Of a stretch of DNA of 33,904 nucleotides, positions 22,144-28,681 are shown piece by piece. The stretch lies in IMG/VR virus record IMGVR_UViG_3300025419_000117, positions 1 through 33,904 of that record. One strand, given 5' to 3'. The notes below the pieces were generated by a model that did no database searches, was not told the origin of the DNA, and was given only the letters and a program-made list of their open reading frames with translations. The stretch's first letter is position 1, and every line of letters starts with the position of its first letter. The DNA is from a virus. A program made the position numbers and the translations under genes.

Positions 22144-22561
22144 TCTGCGCGCAGATCACATCCGGAGATTCGGACAAGCATCGGGTACGCCGCTGTTCGA
22201 CTCCGTTGTAGGGGCACGTCATGACGTGCCCGCTTCACCTCCTCGCCCGACAGAGATACAGCAAGCCCGATTTGAAGCCGCCCCAAAAGCCATTCCAACG
22301 GGCAATGATACTAAAAGGCTCGCGCGTACAATACAATTAGCCGAGGCGGTGCACCTGGCGGAAGACCAACAAAAGGTATTTGAACTACTTCTAAACGAGG
22401 GTCCAATGACAAATAAAGAGATGGGTGAACGGCTCGGAATGGATGCCAGCACTATCTCAGCGAGGAACAATGAACTTCGCGCATTTGGACTTATAAAAGA
22501 TGCAGGTAAAAGACAATGCCGCATTACAAGAATGATCGTTCATGCTTGGGACATAAGGTGA
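22121..22561 (+). CDS. Winged-helix protein with repeat-derived segment
   Basis: 146 aa. The C-terminal 70 residues are a MarR-like winged helix: DQQKVFELLLNEGPMTNKEMGERLGMDASTISARNNELRAFGLI. The N-terminal half is proline-rich; residues about 29-39 (VVGARHDVPAS) come from a palindromic repeat at 22212. No ribosome site at the ATG; coupled to the previous gene. Likely regulator of accessory genes. Confidence 0.55.
   Translation: MTSFSKNNLRADHIRRFGQASGTPLFDSVVGARHDVPASPPRPTEIQQARFEAAPKAIPTGNDTKRLARTIQLAEAVHLAEDQQKVFELLLNEGPMTNKEMGERLGMDASTISARNNELRAFGLIKDAGKRQCRITRMIVHAWDIR
22212..22231. repeat. Palindromic GGGGC-type repeat inside the winged-helix gene
   Basis: GGGCACGTCA and its complement, preceded by GTAG on the plus strand; same outer pattern as 1387, 2474 and 9413. 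Translated as VGARHDVP. Confidence 0.7.
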
Positions 22562-22764
22562 ACCACTTGCTTTTCAATATTAGAATTCTTAGCTTGCTGA
22601 CGTTCATAATCAGCAAGCGGTGCCCGGTCCGTCATTCCGGAATTTTCATTTACGGACCATTAATTTATTGGGCGAACCCTTCCGAATCCGTGAGGACCGG
22701 AGCACTTCTTGTTGAGTGTGAACATGGGTTCGCCGTTTTATGTTTCGTTCAAAACAACAAGGAG
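22562..22764 (+). ncRNA. Structured leader RNA, cassette 2
   Basis: Begins right after the stop at 22561. P1: GCTTGCTGA (22592-22600) with TCAGCAAGC (22610-22618). P2: GGTCCGT (22626-22632) with ACGGACC (22652-22658). P3: outer stem GGCGAACCC (22671-22679) with GGGTTCGCC (22726-22734), enclosing TCCG/CGGA (22681 and 22698) and CACTT/GAGTG (22703 and 22714), followed by GTTTTATGTTT and AGGAGG. 29 of 30 bases are shared with cassette 1 over 22618-22647 (20868-20897), yet in a different frame relative to the downstream gene; the P3 stems share pairing but not sequence. Confidence 0.75.
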
Positions 22765-22770
22765 GTCATC

Positions 22771-22968
22771 ATGACCAGATTCAAACGTATCGCCGCGCTC
22801 CGTGTCGAAACGGACTCTGCTGTAAAATCTTTAATACTTCAATTCTCACCGATCGACAAACACCGTCGCTATCTCGCGAAACTCGATCCGGCAAAAATCC
22901 AGCTTCACCTTTCGTGGATCGTGCGCAATCTAAAGCAGATCGATGCCCTGCAGGGAGGTGCAAGATGA
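22771..22968 (+). CDS. 65-aa helical protein, cassette 2
   Basis: 65 aa from the ATG at 22771 (AAGGAGG upstream). Matches the cassette 1 protein at about nine positions in ten (RIAALRVETDSAVKSLILQFSPIDKHRRYLAKLDP, then AKIQLHLSWIVRNLKQIDAL). Followed by the repeat-protein start overlapping its stop. The strong DNA identity to cassette 1 also suggests recent duplication of the cassette. Confidence 0.75.
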   Translation: MTRFKRIAALRVETDSAVKSLILQFSPIDKHRRYLAKLDPAKIQLHLSWIVRNLKQIDALQGGAR

Positions 22969-23462
22969 TTTTCCTCAGAACCAATCAAAATACACCCATG
23001 TCTAAGAAGGATATTATTGTTGCTATAAAGCGATTTGTTGAAAAAAATGGAAGACCTCCCACGAAAAAAGAATTAAATCGTGCGAACGAATTGCCAGGAT
23101 ACTCTACAATTGTCCGTCAGTTTAAAACGAAGAATGCAGCTATGTTGGCAGCTGGGCTTGTTCCAATACCCGCGAATAGAACATATAAGTTGAAATGGAC
23201 TGATGAGGAATTGATAAACTTCGTTATTGTTGTAGCAAAAAGAATTGGACACCTGCCGATGCTTACGGAGTTCGAAAAAAAGCGTGATCGTCACATGCCA
23301 ACAGGTTATACTTATTACGTGCGATTCAACAAATGGCAAATTGTTTTAAGAAAGACAGGGTTAAGATTTTCGATAACAAGATACCTCCTTCGCCGAAGCA
23401 TTCTTTCTCTCGCCGAGGGGATTTCTGCGTTGGCTGAATTTTTAGAGCAACCAAAATTATAA
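22965..23462 (+). CDS. Homing-endonuclease-associated repeat protein, cassette 2
   Basis: 165 aa. Repeats at residues 14-69 (KKDIIVAIKRFVEKNGRPPTKKELNRANELPGYSTIVRQF...MLAAGLVP) and 77-134 (TDEELINFVIVVAKRIGHLPMLTEFEKKRD...YYVRFNKWQIVLRKTGLR), then an ITRYLLRRSILSLAEGISALAEFLEQP tail shared with cassette 1. No nuclease residues. Likely DNA- or nucleic-acid-binding. Confidence 0.7.
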   Translation: MIFLRTNQNTPMSKKDIIVAIKRFVEKNGRPPTKKELNRANELPGYSTIVRQFKTKNAAMLAAGLVPIPANRTYKLKWTDEELINFVIVVAKRIGHLPMLTEFEKKRDRHMPTGYTYYVRFNKWQIVLRKTGLRFSITRYLLRRSILSLAEGISALAEFLEQPKL

Positions 23463-24238
23463 TGAGCCCTCAAATTGAAATAGTTACGGCAGTCATGGAG
23501 AAATACAAACTCCTCTGGGAAGCTATGTACCATAACTATTGGACGCCGAGTAGTATGAACATCACAGAAACCTTGGATATTTTAAAACCCGTTCTGCCCG
23601 GATTTGATCCTTATTCAAAGGAGGATCTTCTCAGGGCACTCGACGGTTTTTTCAGATGCAAAGAAGACTGGATGCTGAGTTGCAAACACTCTTATACAAC
23701 TTTCATCAAACATATTCCGAGATGGTTGCCGGCAAAAACCCCGCAACTCGTCGTTCCTCCTAAACCACAAGAAGGGGTTTATAACTGTCAGGATTGTGGA
23801 AACGAATTACAGCTAAGTGAGTTATGTTTAAAATGCTTCCCTCTCTGTAGCAATTGCGGATTCCAACACGCAGCATCTGAGACGTGCGAGGAAGTCGCAA
23901 AGCGCGAGGAGAGATTGAAAAGAATGTTCGGCTTTCCAGAGAAGCGCGGTCAATCGGCTAAGCCAAGTAAAGATATGAAAGATGTAGAAAAAAGATTTAC
24001 TACACAGCCAAGCCCGAATCATCATCCTACAGTGAAGCCATTAGCCCTTATGAATTATCTGGTAAAACTAATAACGCCAAAAGGCGGAACTGTTCTTGAT
24101 CCATTTATGGGAAGCGGAAGCACCGGTGTTGCCTGCCGGAATCTTGGAATGAATTTTATAGGAATTGAAAAAGAGCAAGAGTATTTAGACATCGCCCGCA
24201 AGCGTATTTTTTCAGATATGTTTGCCGTGACGACCTAA
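23462..24238 (+). CDS. Half-methyltransferase fused to a cysteine-rich domain
   Basis: 258 aa. Residues 186-246 are the C-terminal half of a beta-class N6-adenine/N4-cytosine methyltransferase: NHHPTVKPLALMNYL, then DPFMGSGSTG (213-222, SAM-binding motif I) and FIGIEKEQEYLDIARKRI. The catalytic (D/N/S)PP(Y/W) motif, expected in the N-terminal half, is absent. In its place are an unknown helical domain (1-100) and a zinc-ribbon region with four CxxC-like pairs (CQDC, CLKC, CSNC, plus lone Cys; 109-142). A SAM-binding regulator, or half of a split enzyme needing a partner, is possible. Otherwise a recombination relic. Confidence 0.55.
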   Translation: MSPQIEIVTAVMEKYKLLWEAMYHNYWTPSSMNITETLDILKPVLPGFDPYSKEDLLRALDGFFRCKEDWMLSCKHSYTTFIKHIPRWLPAKTPQLVVPPKPQEGVYNCQDCGNELQLSELCLKCFPLCSNCGFQHAASETCEEVAKREERLKRMFGFPEKRGQSAKPSKDMKDVEKRFTTQPSPNHHPTVKPLALMNYLVKLITPKGGTVLDPFMGSGSTGVACRNLGMNFIGIEKEQEYLDIARKRIFSDMFAVTT

Positions 24239-24322
24239 CGGTTACGCTTAACCTGCATACTGAAAGAACTTGAATAACAGATGAACCCGAAGCAAAGAAA
24301 ATATACTGATACGGAAAATTAC

Positions 24323-24356
24323 ACCAACGCCCATTATGTCAGGTTGAAGCGTTGGT
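24323..24356 (+). promoter_or_regulatory. Stem-loop at the Mom-like start
   Basis: ACCAACGC (24323-24330) pairs with GCGTTGGT (24349-24356), an 8-bp stem that occludes the TTG at 24352 and ends two bases before the ATG at 24358. No ribosome site is visible. Mu mom is translationally silenced by a hairpin over its start until Com binds, so a similar control is plausible but unproven. Confidence 0.5.
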
Positions 24357-24981
24357 TATGTTGCATACGCTTTTCAAATTGCGAGCGTTTTTTATGATAG
24401 CCCAACGCGCAGATAGTGTAAGAGTTACACATCCGTTATTCCAAGCGGAAGGTGGCGGCGTGATTCCGACCTCTGCGCTCCATTTACGCATAGTGGAAAT
24501 TAACAGGTACAGAGCAAGAGACTTAAATTTATTATGGCATAGCAGATTGCCAATATACAACACTGGATTTTGTCTGAACTCTATAATTTCGTTTGGTGCG
24601 GAATACGATGGAGTTATATACGCGATTGCAATATGGACTAATCCGGTTGCTCCCGCGTTACCACAGCATACTTGGTTGGAGTTGCGAAGAATGGCGATTG
24701 CACCAGACGCACCAAGATACACGGCAAGTCGGATGCTTGGGATAATGGCAAAACTTATTAAGAGTAAATTTCCTCAAATAATAAATTTAATCTCGTATCA
24801 GGACAAAGAGGTACATAAGGGAACGATATACAAGGCCGCAGGATGGAAAGCAATACAAGAACACAAAGGGGGTTCTTGGAATAGACCAAACGCGACAAAC
24901 AGTTGGAACGGAAAGAAAAGAACAAGACCTGATTTGAACAAAGCCACCGGAGCTAAGGTAAGGTGGGAGCGAGCAATTTGA
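24352..24981 (+). CDS. mom-like: Mom-like DNA modification protein (anti-restriction)
   Basis: 209 aa from TTG at 24352, or 207 aa from the ATG at 24358. The core WLELRRMAIAPDAPRYTASRML (about 108-129), then LISYQDKEVHKGTIYKAAGW (146-165), is the GNAT-like signature of Mu Mom and relatives, which convert adenines to a carbamoyl-type derivative and shield phage DNA from restriction. The N-terminal HPLFQAEGGGVIPTSALHL segment is, as I recall it, typical of the longer phage branch of this family. It lies next to a half-methyltransferase in an anti-restriction cargo block between cassettes 2 and 3. Confidence 0.65.
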   Translation: MVMLHTLFKLRAFFMIAQRADSVRVTHPLFQAEGGGVIPTSALHLRIVEINRYRARDLNLLWHSRLPIYNTGFCLNSIISFGAEYDGVIYAIAIWTNPVAPALPQHTWLELRRMAIAPDAPRYTASRMLGIMAKLIKSKFPQIINLISYQDKEVHKGTIYKAAGWKAIQEHKGGSWNRPNATNSWNGKKRTRPDLNKATGAKVRWERAI

Positions 24982-25008
24982 AGTATGACAACATAACAGG
25001 AGAAATTA

Positions 25009-25326
25009 ATGAACAAAGAAATACGACAACTCGACGATGCGATACTCGCAGAGATGCAACGAGAAAATAGAAACGGACTTAGTTTCCGCGAGATAAAAAA
25101 AATATGCAGAGCCGCGATACCATTTCTTGAATGCTACGGGAAAGAGGCATTAGACGGCAATCAGTTTATACACGAAGTTTTGGGCGCGATAGAGAATTTA
25201 GAGAATAATGGCATCGTCAAAGTGACTCGGCGCGGCAAATTTATTCTTCGCATCGATCTCACCGATCGCGGGAAAGAATTAATCAAGAACACAGTTTTCT
25301 CCGATCCGAAAGGACCTCATGCCTAA
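25009..25326 (+). CDS. Winged-helix DNA-binding protein
   Basis: 105 aa with CAGGAGAAAT upstream of the ATG. A winged-helix core: FREIKKICRAAIPFLECYG..., VLGAIENLENNGIVKVTRRGKFILRIDLTDRGKELI, where the last strand-helix is the wing. Probable transcriptional regulator of the cargo region. Overlaps the next start by 8 bp. Confidence 0.55.
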   Translation: MNKEIRQLDDAILAEMQRENRNGLSFREIKKICRAAIPFLECYGKEALDGNQFIHEVLGAIENLENNGIVKVTRRGKFILRIDLTDRGKELIKNTVFSDPKGPHA

Positions 25327-25504
25327 TATTTCGCTCCTCATAGAGCTGATTCAAAAGATTAATAAATCCACTTCGAAGGCCCATCTCGATCTTGATTACG
25401 ACGGGCGCGAGTTCCACTGGTCCGTAAAACAGCCCAACATAACTGCCTCTGAGTGGACTCCGAGTGAGTTGCGAGAAAAGAAAGAGACCTTCCACCCACA
25501 TTGA
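25319..25504 (+). CDS. Small unknown protein
   Basis: 61 aa, AAAGGACCTC before the ATG. Helical start (ISLLIELIQKINKSTSKAHLDL), a W-containing beta piece (EFHWSVKQP) and an acidic end (SEWTPSELREKKETF). Stop immediately precedes the third leader RNA. Confidence 0.45.
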   Translation: MPNISLLIELIQKINKSTSKAHLDLDYDGREFHWSVKQPNITASEWTPSELREKKETFHPH

Positions 25505-25711
25505 TTATGAACGACTTGACTTTGATACCGCCGCTTAGTAACTTTCTGATGTCCGAAATATACAGAAGCGGCAATACCGGTCCGAGAACCGGTGTCGTCA
25601 TTTTTATAGGCACCCGTGTGATCCGTAATCAATCGGATCGGAGTTGCTTCTGTAGCTCTTGGACGCGCGGGTGCTATTTATTATTCCCGCTAACTTTTGT
25701 CCAACAATTAC
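25505..25711 (+). ncRNA. Structured leader RNA, cassette 3
   Basis: P1: GCCGCTT with AAGCGGC (3' arm 25566-25572), with an alternative nested TTCTG/CAGAA pairing. P2: ACCGGT (25576-25581), loop CCGAGA, ACCGGT (25588-25593). P3: GCACCCGTGT (25610-25619) pairs with GCGCGGGTGC (25665-25674) allowing two G-U pairs, enclosing GATCCG/CGGATC (25620 and 25634) and a weak second inner hairpin, followed by TATTTATTATT and CAGGAGG. CCGGTCCG (25577) lies 146 nt before the start, against 148 and 147 nt in cassettes 1 and 2. Same architecture with almost no stem sequence shared. Confidence 0.65.
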
Positions 25712-25722
25712 AGGAGGGCATC

Positions 25723-25920
25723 ATGCCTCGCAATAAACGCATCGCCGCGTTACGTCTGGAGACAGACGCCGCAGTAAAAAGCCTCATCTTACAATTCTCA
25801 CCGATCGACAATCACTGTCGGTATCTTTCGAAGCTCGATCCGGGAAGAATTAAACTCCATTTATCTTGGATCGTTCGTAATCTTCAACAGATAAAAGCCA
25901 TGGAAGGAGGTGCGAGATGA
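25723..25920 (+). CDS. 65-aa helical protein, cassette 3
   Basis: 65 aa from the ATG at 25723 (CAGGAGGGC upstream). RIAALRLETDAAVKSLILQFSPIDNHCRYLSKLDP then GRIKLHLSWIVRNLQQIKAM; somewhat more diverged than cassettes 1 and 2. Coupled to the repeat protein by ATGA overlap. Confidence 0.75.
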   Translation: MPRNKRIAALRLETDAAVKSLILQFSPIDNHCRYLSKLDPGRIKLHLSWIVRNLQQIKAMEGGAR

Positions 25921-26402
25921 AGAAAATATATTCAAAAGAAATGATGATCGACGCAATATTAAAAAATTACAATGAAACAGGCAGAATCCCTCAGCAGGAA
26001 GAATGGAACGCATCAAACAGACATCCATGTCGAGAATTAATTCATCGAAGTTTTGGATCTTTTAATAATGCAATTACCGCCGCAGGCCTGATCCCTCGAA
26101 CATATTGGGTGAGTATTCCAAAAGACATTATGATAGAAAGGTTGCGTGTTTTCGCGAAGAAACTTGGAAGGTCACCATGTGTACAGGAAATGGACTGTTT
26201 ACGTCCTTCAAATGTTCCATGTCGAAAGACATATGAAGTCACTTTTGGTGGTTTTAAAAAAGCATTATTGGCGGCAGGATTAAAACCACCTGAATATGAC
26301 GACATTGATCCGTCAGAACGTGATACGATTCTTTTCGCACTTCGCATCCATCGTTTTATAAAACGGCTGATAAACCTTTTTAAGATTGATTCTCATTTTT
26401 AG
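25917..26402 (+). CDS. Homing-endonuclease-associated repeat protein, cassette 3
   Basis: 161 aa. Repeats at residues 6-60 (KEMMIDAILKNYNETGRIPQQEEWNASNRHPCRELIHRSFGSFNNAITAAGLIP) and 66-124 (KDIMIERLRVFAKKLGRSPCVQEM...KTYEVTFGGFKKALLAAGLKP), then a C-terminal helix rich in Ile, Arg and Lys (ILFALRIHRFIKRLINLF). It keeps the canonical F-G-S-F-N...A-A-G-L ending better than the other two. Last gene before the terminator. Confidence 0.7.
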   Translation: MKKIYSKEMMIDAILKNYNETGRIPQQEEWNASNRHPCRELIHRSFGSFNNAITAAGLIPRTYWVSIPKDIMIERLRVFAKKLGRSPCVQEMDCLRPSNVPCRKTYEVTFGGFKKALLAAGLKPPEYDDIDPSERDTILFALRIHRFIKRLINLFKIDSHF

Positions 26403-26455
26403 AGTGTATATATTTGTGGTAGATAAGATTTTGTTCTAGGGTTAGTCATCATACG

Positions 26456-26511
26456 ACGCCCATCCACCGTACATCAAAAATGTGCGGAACGGATGGGCGT
26501 TTTTATTTTTG
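26456..26511 (+). terminator. Strong terminator at the end of the early region
   Basis: ACGCCCATCC (26456-26465) pairs with GGATGGGCGT (26491-26500), with an inner CCGTACAT/ATGTGCGG stem, followed by TTTTTATTTTT. The GGAG site of the small terminase gene follows with no gap. The 26403-26455 stretch holds nothing else recognisable. Confidence 0.8.
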
Positions 26512-26521
26512 GAGCATGATT

Positions 26522-26980
26522 ATGGCATACAAATCTGAGAATCTCGAAGCTCACAGACTCTTTTTAGAAGAAGGAAAGAGTATAGAACAAATTGCAACCG
26601 CCATGCCTCATATTTCGATACAAACTATTTATCGATGGGCGGCAGATGGAGGATGGCAAAAAGAGAAAGAAGAAATCGCCATGACATCCGTTTCCACATC
26701 GAAACAGATGCTTCAAACGCTTGTTGTGCAGCTTGGCAGAATGATGGAGACTATCAAAACAACCGGCGTTATGAACTCAAGTGAAATTTATTCTATAAGA
26801 CAGCTTCTCCTTTCGGTCAAGGCTTTACAAAAAGACGTTGATTCTTATGGGGGCTTATTGTTGGCTATCGGGGAATTTACAGAATGGCTTGCCGAACGCG
26901 ATCCCGACGCACTTACAAAAATACAACCGCTTCTCGTCGAATTCGGCAATGCGATGTCTAAAAAATACGGCAAGAAATAA
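26522..26980 (+). CDS. Terminase small subunit (DUF1804-type)
   Basis: 152 aa from the ATG at 26522 (GGAG seven bases upstream; an ATG at 26516 is too close). HTH at residues about 8-38 (EAHRLFLEEGKSIEQIATAMPHISIQTIYRWAADGGW), then a helical region (MLQTLVVQLGRMMETI...IYSIRQLLLSVKALQKDV). The W-x-x-E/K pattern and helical tail match small terminases of Mu-like phages. It recognises phage DNA for packaging and lies directly before the large subunit. Confidence 0.7.
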   Translation: MAYKSENLEAHRLFLEEGKSIEQIATAMPHISIQTIYRWAADGGWQKEKEEIAMTSVSTSKQMLQTLVVQLGRMMETIKTTGVMNSSEIYSIRQLLLSVKALQKDVDSYGGLLLAIGEFTEWLAERDPDALTKIQPLLVEFGNAMSKKYGKK

Positions 26981-26981
26981 T

Positions 26982-28634
26982 ATGCTTACTCAACGCGATT
27001 TTGACAAACAATATACAGATCTGATGCAGCGCATTCAGAAACAAGCGACGCCATTTCCGAATGACAGCGCCGAGAAGAAGCGCGCGCGTATCGCTCGTGC
27101 TAAAGTCGACAAGTTCTTCTTCTGTATAACCTACCTGCCTCACTATTGCGAGACAAAAGAAGAATATCGGACGATCTGGAAGATTCCGGATGCTCCGCTG
27201 GATCCAGTCGACGCAGGTTTCGCTCCATTCCATCCAGAATTTTTTAAGATCGCAGAGCTGCCAAATATATTCTCCATCATCGCCGCGTTCCGCGAGAGTT
27301 CTAAAGATACATTGTTAGGCAAGGCCGATGTTTTGCATAAAATATTATTCAGAGACCGATGGTTTATACCGATAATTTGCAAGACTCAGGATAAAGCCGA
27401 GACGAAATGCGTTCCGATCAAACTCGAGTTGGAAATCAACGAGCGCATCAAGAACGACTTTGGCAAATTGCAGGGAAGCGTATTATGGGAGTTCGGCGAC
27501 TTCATCACCACCACCGGCCGCAAGGTAAAGGGATATGGACGCGAGCAATCGCTGCGCGGTGAGGAAAACTTTGGACACCGACCCGATCACATTATACTTA
27601 ACGACATTGACGATCCCACGAAGCCGGATTCTCCGGCACTCGTCCAAAAATTTATCGACAGTGTAAAGCAGGACATTCTCAAAGCAGTCAATTCTCCACA
27701 CTGGAGCGCATTGCTGCTTTGTAATTTCACAGTCAAAGGAAATATTATTGATGAGCTGATGACCGGAAAATACACGTCGCATTTTAACAAACGTATCTTC
27801 CGTGCACTCATCGAAAATCCGCTCGCAACAAAAGACGATCGCGCAATTGCCAAACAATGCCGCGAAGCCGGTTTTCCTGATAGCGAAAAGTCGAGTTGGC
27901 AATTTCGCCATCCAACATTGAAGCTCCTGCAGGACCGTAAGAACGATCCGGAGACGTTCCAACCCGAAATGCAGATGATGCCGCGTAGCCGGCGTGACCA
28001 GAAATTCAAAGATAATTATTTCCGCTATCATACGCGTGAGCAGCTCGCAGCGCGGACGTACACAAACTATACTTTCGTGGATCCATCTGCAAAGGACGCC
28101 GGTGATTACAAGGCTGTCATCACCGTTGGCGTTGCAGCGTTGCCGGATGGCACAATACATGTTCCGGTCCGTCGCGCTTGGATTCAACAGGGACCGATCG
28201 ACGAAATGATTGACGCGACATACCGCCAAAGACGCGAGTTCCATTCGAAACTTGTCGGCGTGGAAACAAATGGATTTCAAATCCTTCTTAAACGCGAATA
28301 CATGCGGCTTCAAAAGAAGTATAAAGAGATGCTGCCATTCTTCGAAGTCGTTCACACCGGAGAGAGTAAAGAGAGCCGCATCGAGCGGATCGTTCCATTC
28401 GTGAAAGAAGGAATTATCACATTCGATCAATCCGATCCCGATCAGGATTTGTTGATTCGGCAATGCAAAGCGTTTCCGCAAGGCGGACAAGTTTCTGCAG
28501 GCGGACTTGGTGATGACGGACCGGATACACTCGCCGGTTGCATTGAATTGATCGAAAAATTTCCGCACGCCGGTGAAGTAGCGTATGAGAGTATCTCAAA
28601 ACGCGAAGCCGTTTTTGAAAAAGGCACATGGTGA
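26982..28634 (+). CDS. Terminase large subunit
   Basis: 550 aa. ATPase half: Walker A-like region FRESSKDT (103-110), which departs from the usual GxGKS/T, and Walker B HIILNDID (203-210). Nuclease half: D367 in FVDPSAKDAGD, E428 in GVETNGFQ, and D511/D512/D515 in LGDDGPDTLAG, the three acidic metal-binding sites of the RNaseH-like nuclease. Packages DNA into the prohead. Overlapping readings further upstream are in another gene's frame and are not used. Two bases separate it from the small subunit. Confidence 0.85.
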   Translation: MLTQRDFDKQYTDLMQRIQKQATPFPNDSAEKKRARIARAKVDKFFFCITYLPHYCETKEEYRTIWKIPDAPLDPVDAGFAPFHPEFFKIAELPNIFSIIAAFRESSKDTLLGKADVLHKILFRDRWFIPIICKTQDKAETKCVPIKLELEINERIKNDFGKLQGSVLWEFGDFITTTGRKVKGYGREQSLRGEENFGHRPDHIILNDIDDPTKPDSPALVQKFIDSVKQDILKAVNSPHWSALLLCNFTVKGNIIDELMTGKYTSHFNKRIFRALIENPLATKDDRAIAKQCREAGFPDSEKSSWQFRHPTLKLLQDRKNDPETFQPEMQMMPRSRRDQKFKDNYFRYHTREQLAARTYTNYTFVDPSAKDAGDYKAVITVGVAALPDGTIHVPVRRAWIQQGPIDEMIDATYRQRREFHSKLVGVETNGFQILLKREYMRLQKKYKEMLPFFEVVHTGESKESRIERIVPFVKEGIITFDQSDPDQDLLIRQCKAFPQGGQVSAGGLGDDGPDTLAGCIELIEKFPHAGEVAYESISKREAVFEKGTW

Positions 28635-28681
28635 TTAATTCGTAGCCCAAAAGATAAAGTTAATAATAAAAGGAGTTCAGT

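Noticed and set aside
22516-22770. Open frame extending the cassette 2 small protein upstream
   Set aside because: It overlaps the winged-helix gene in another frame, has no ribosome site, and crosses the structured leader.
27483-28568. A 361-codon minus-strand open frame
   Set aside because: It is antisense to the large terminase, which has clear catalytic motifs. The composition is a shadow of the sense codons.
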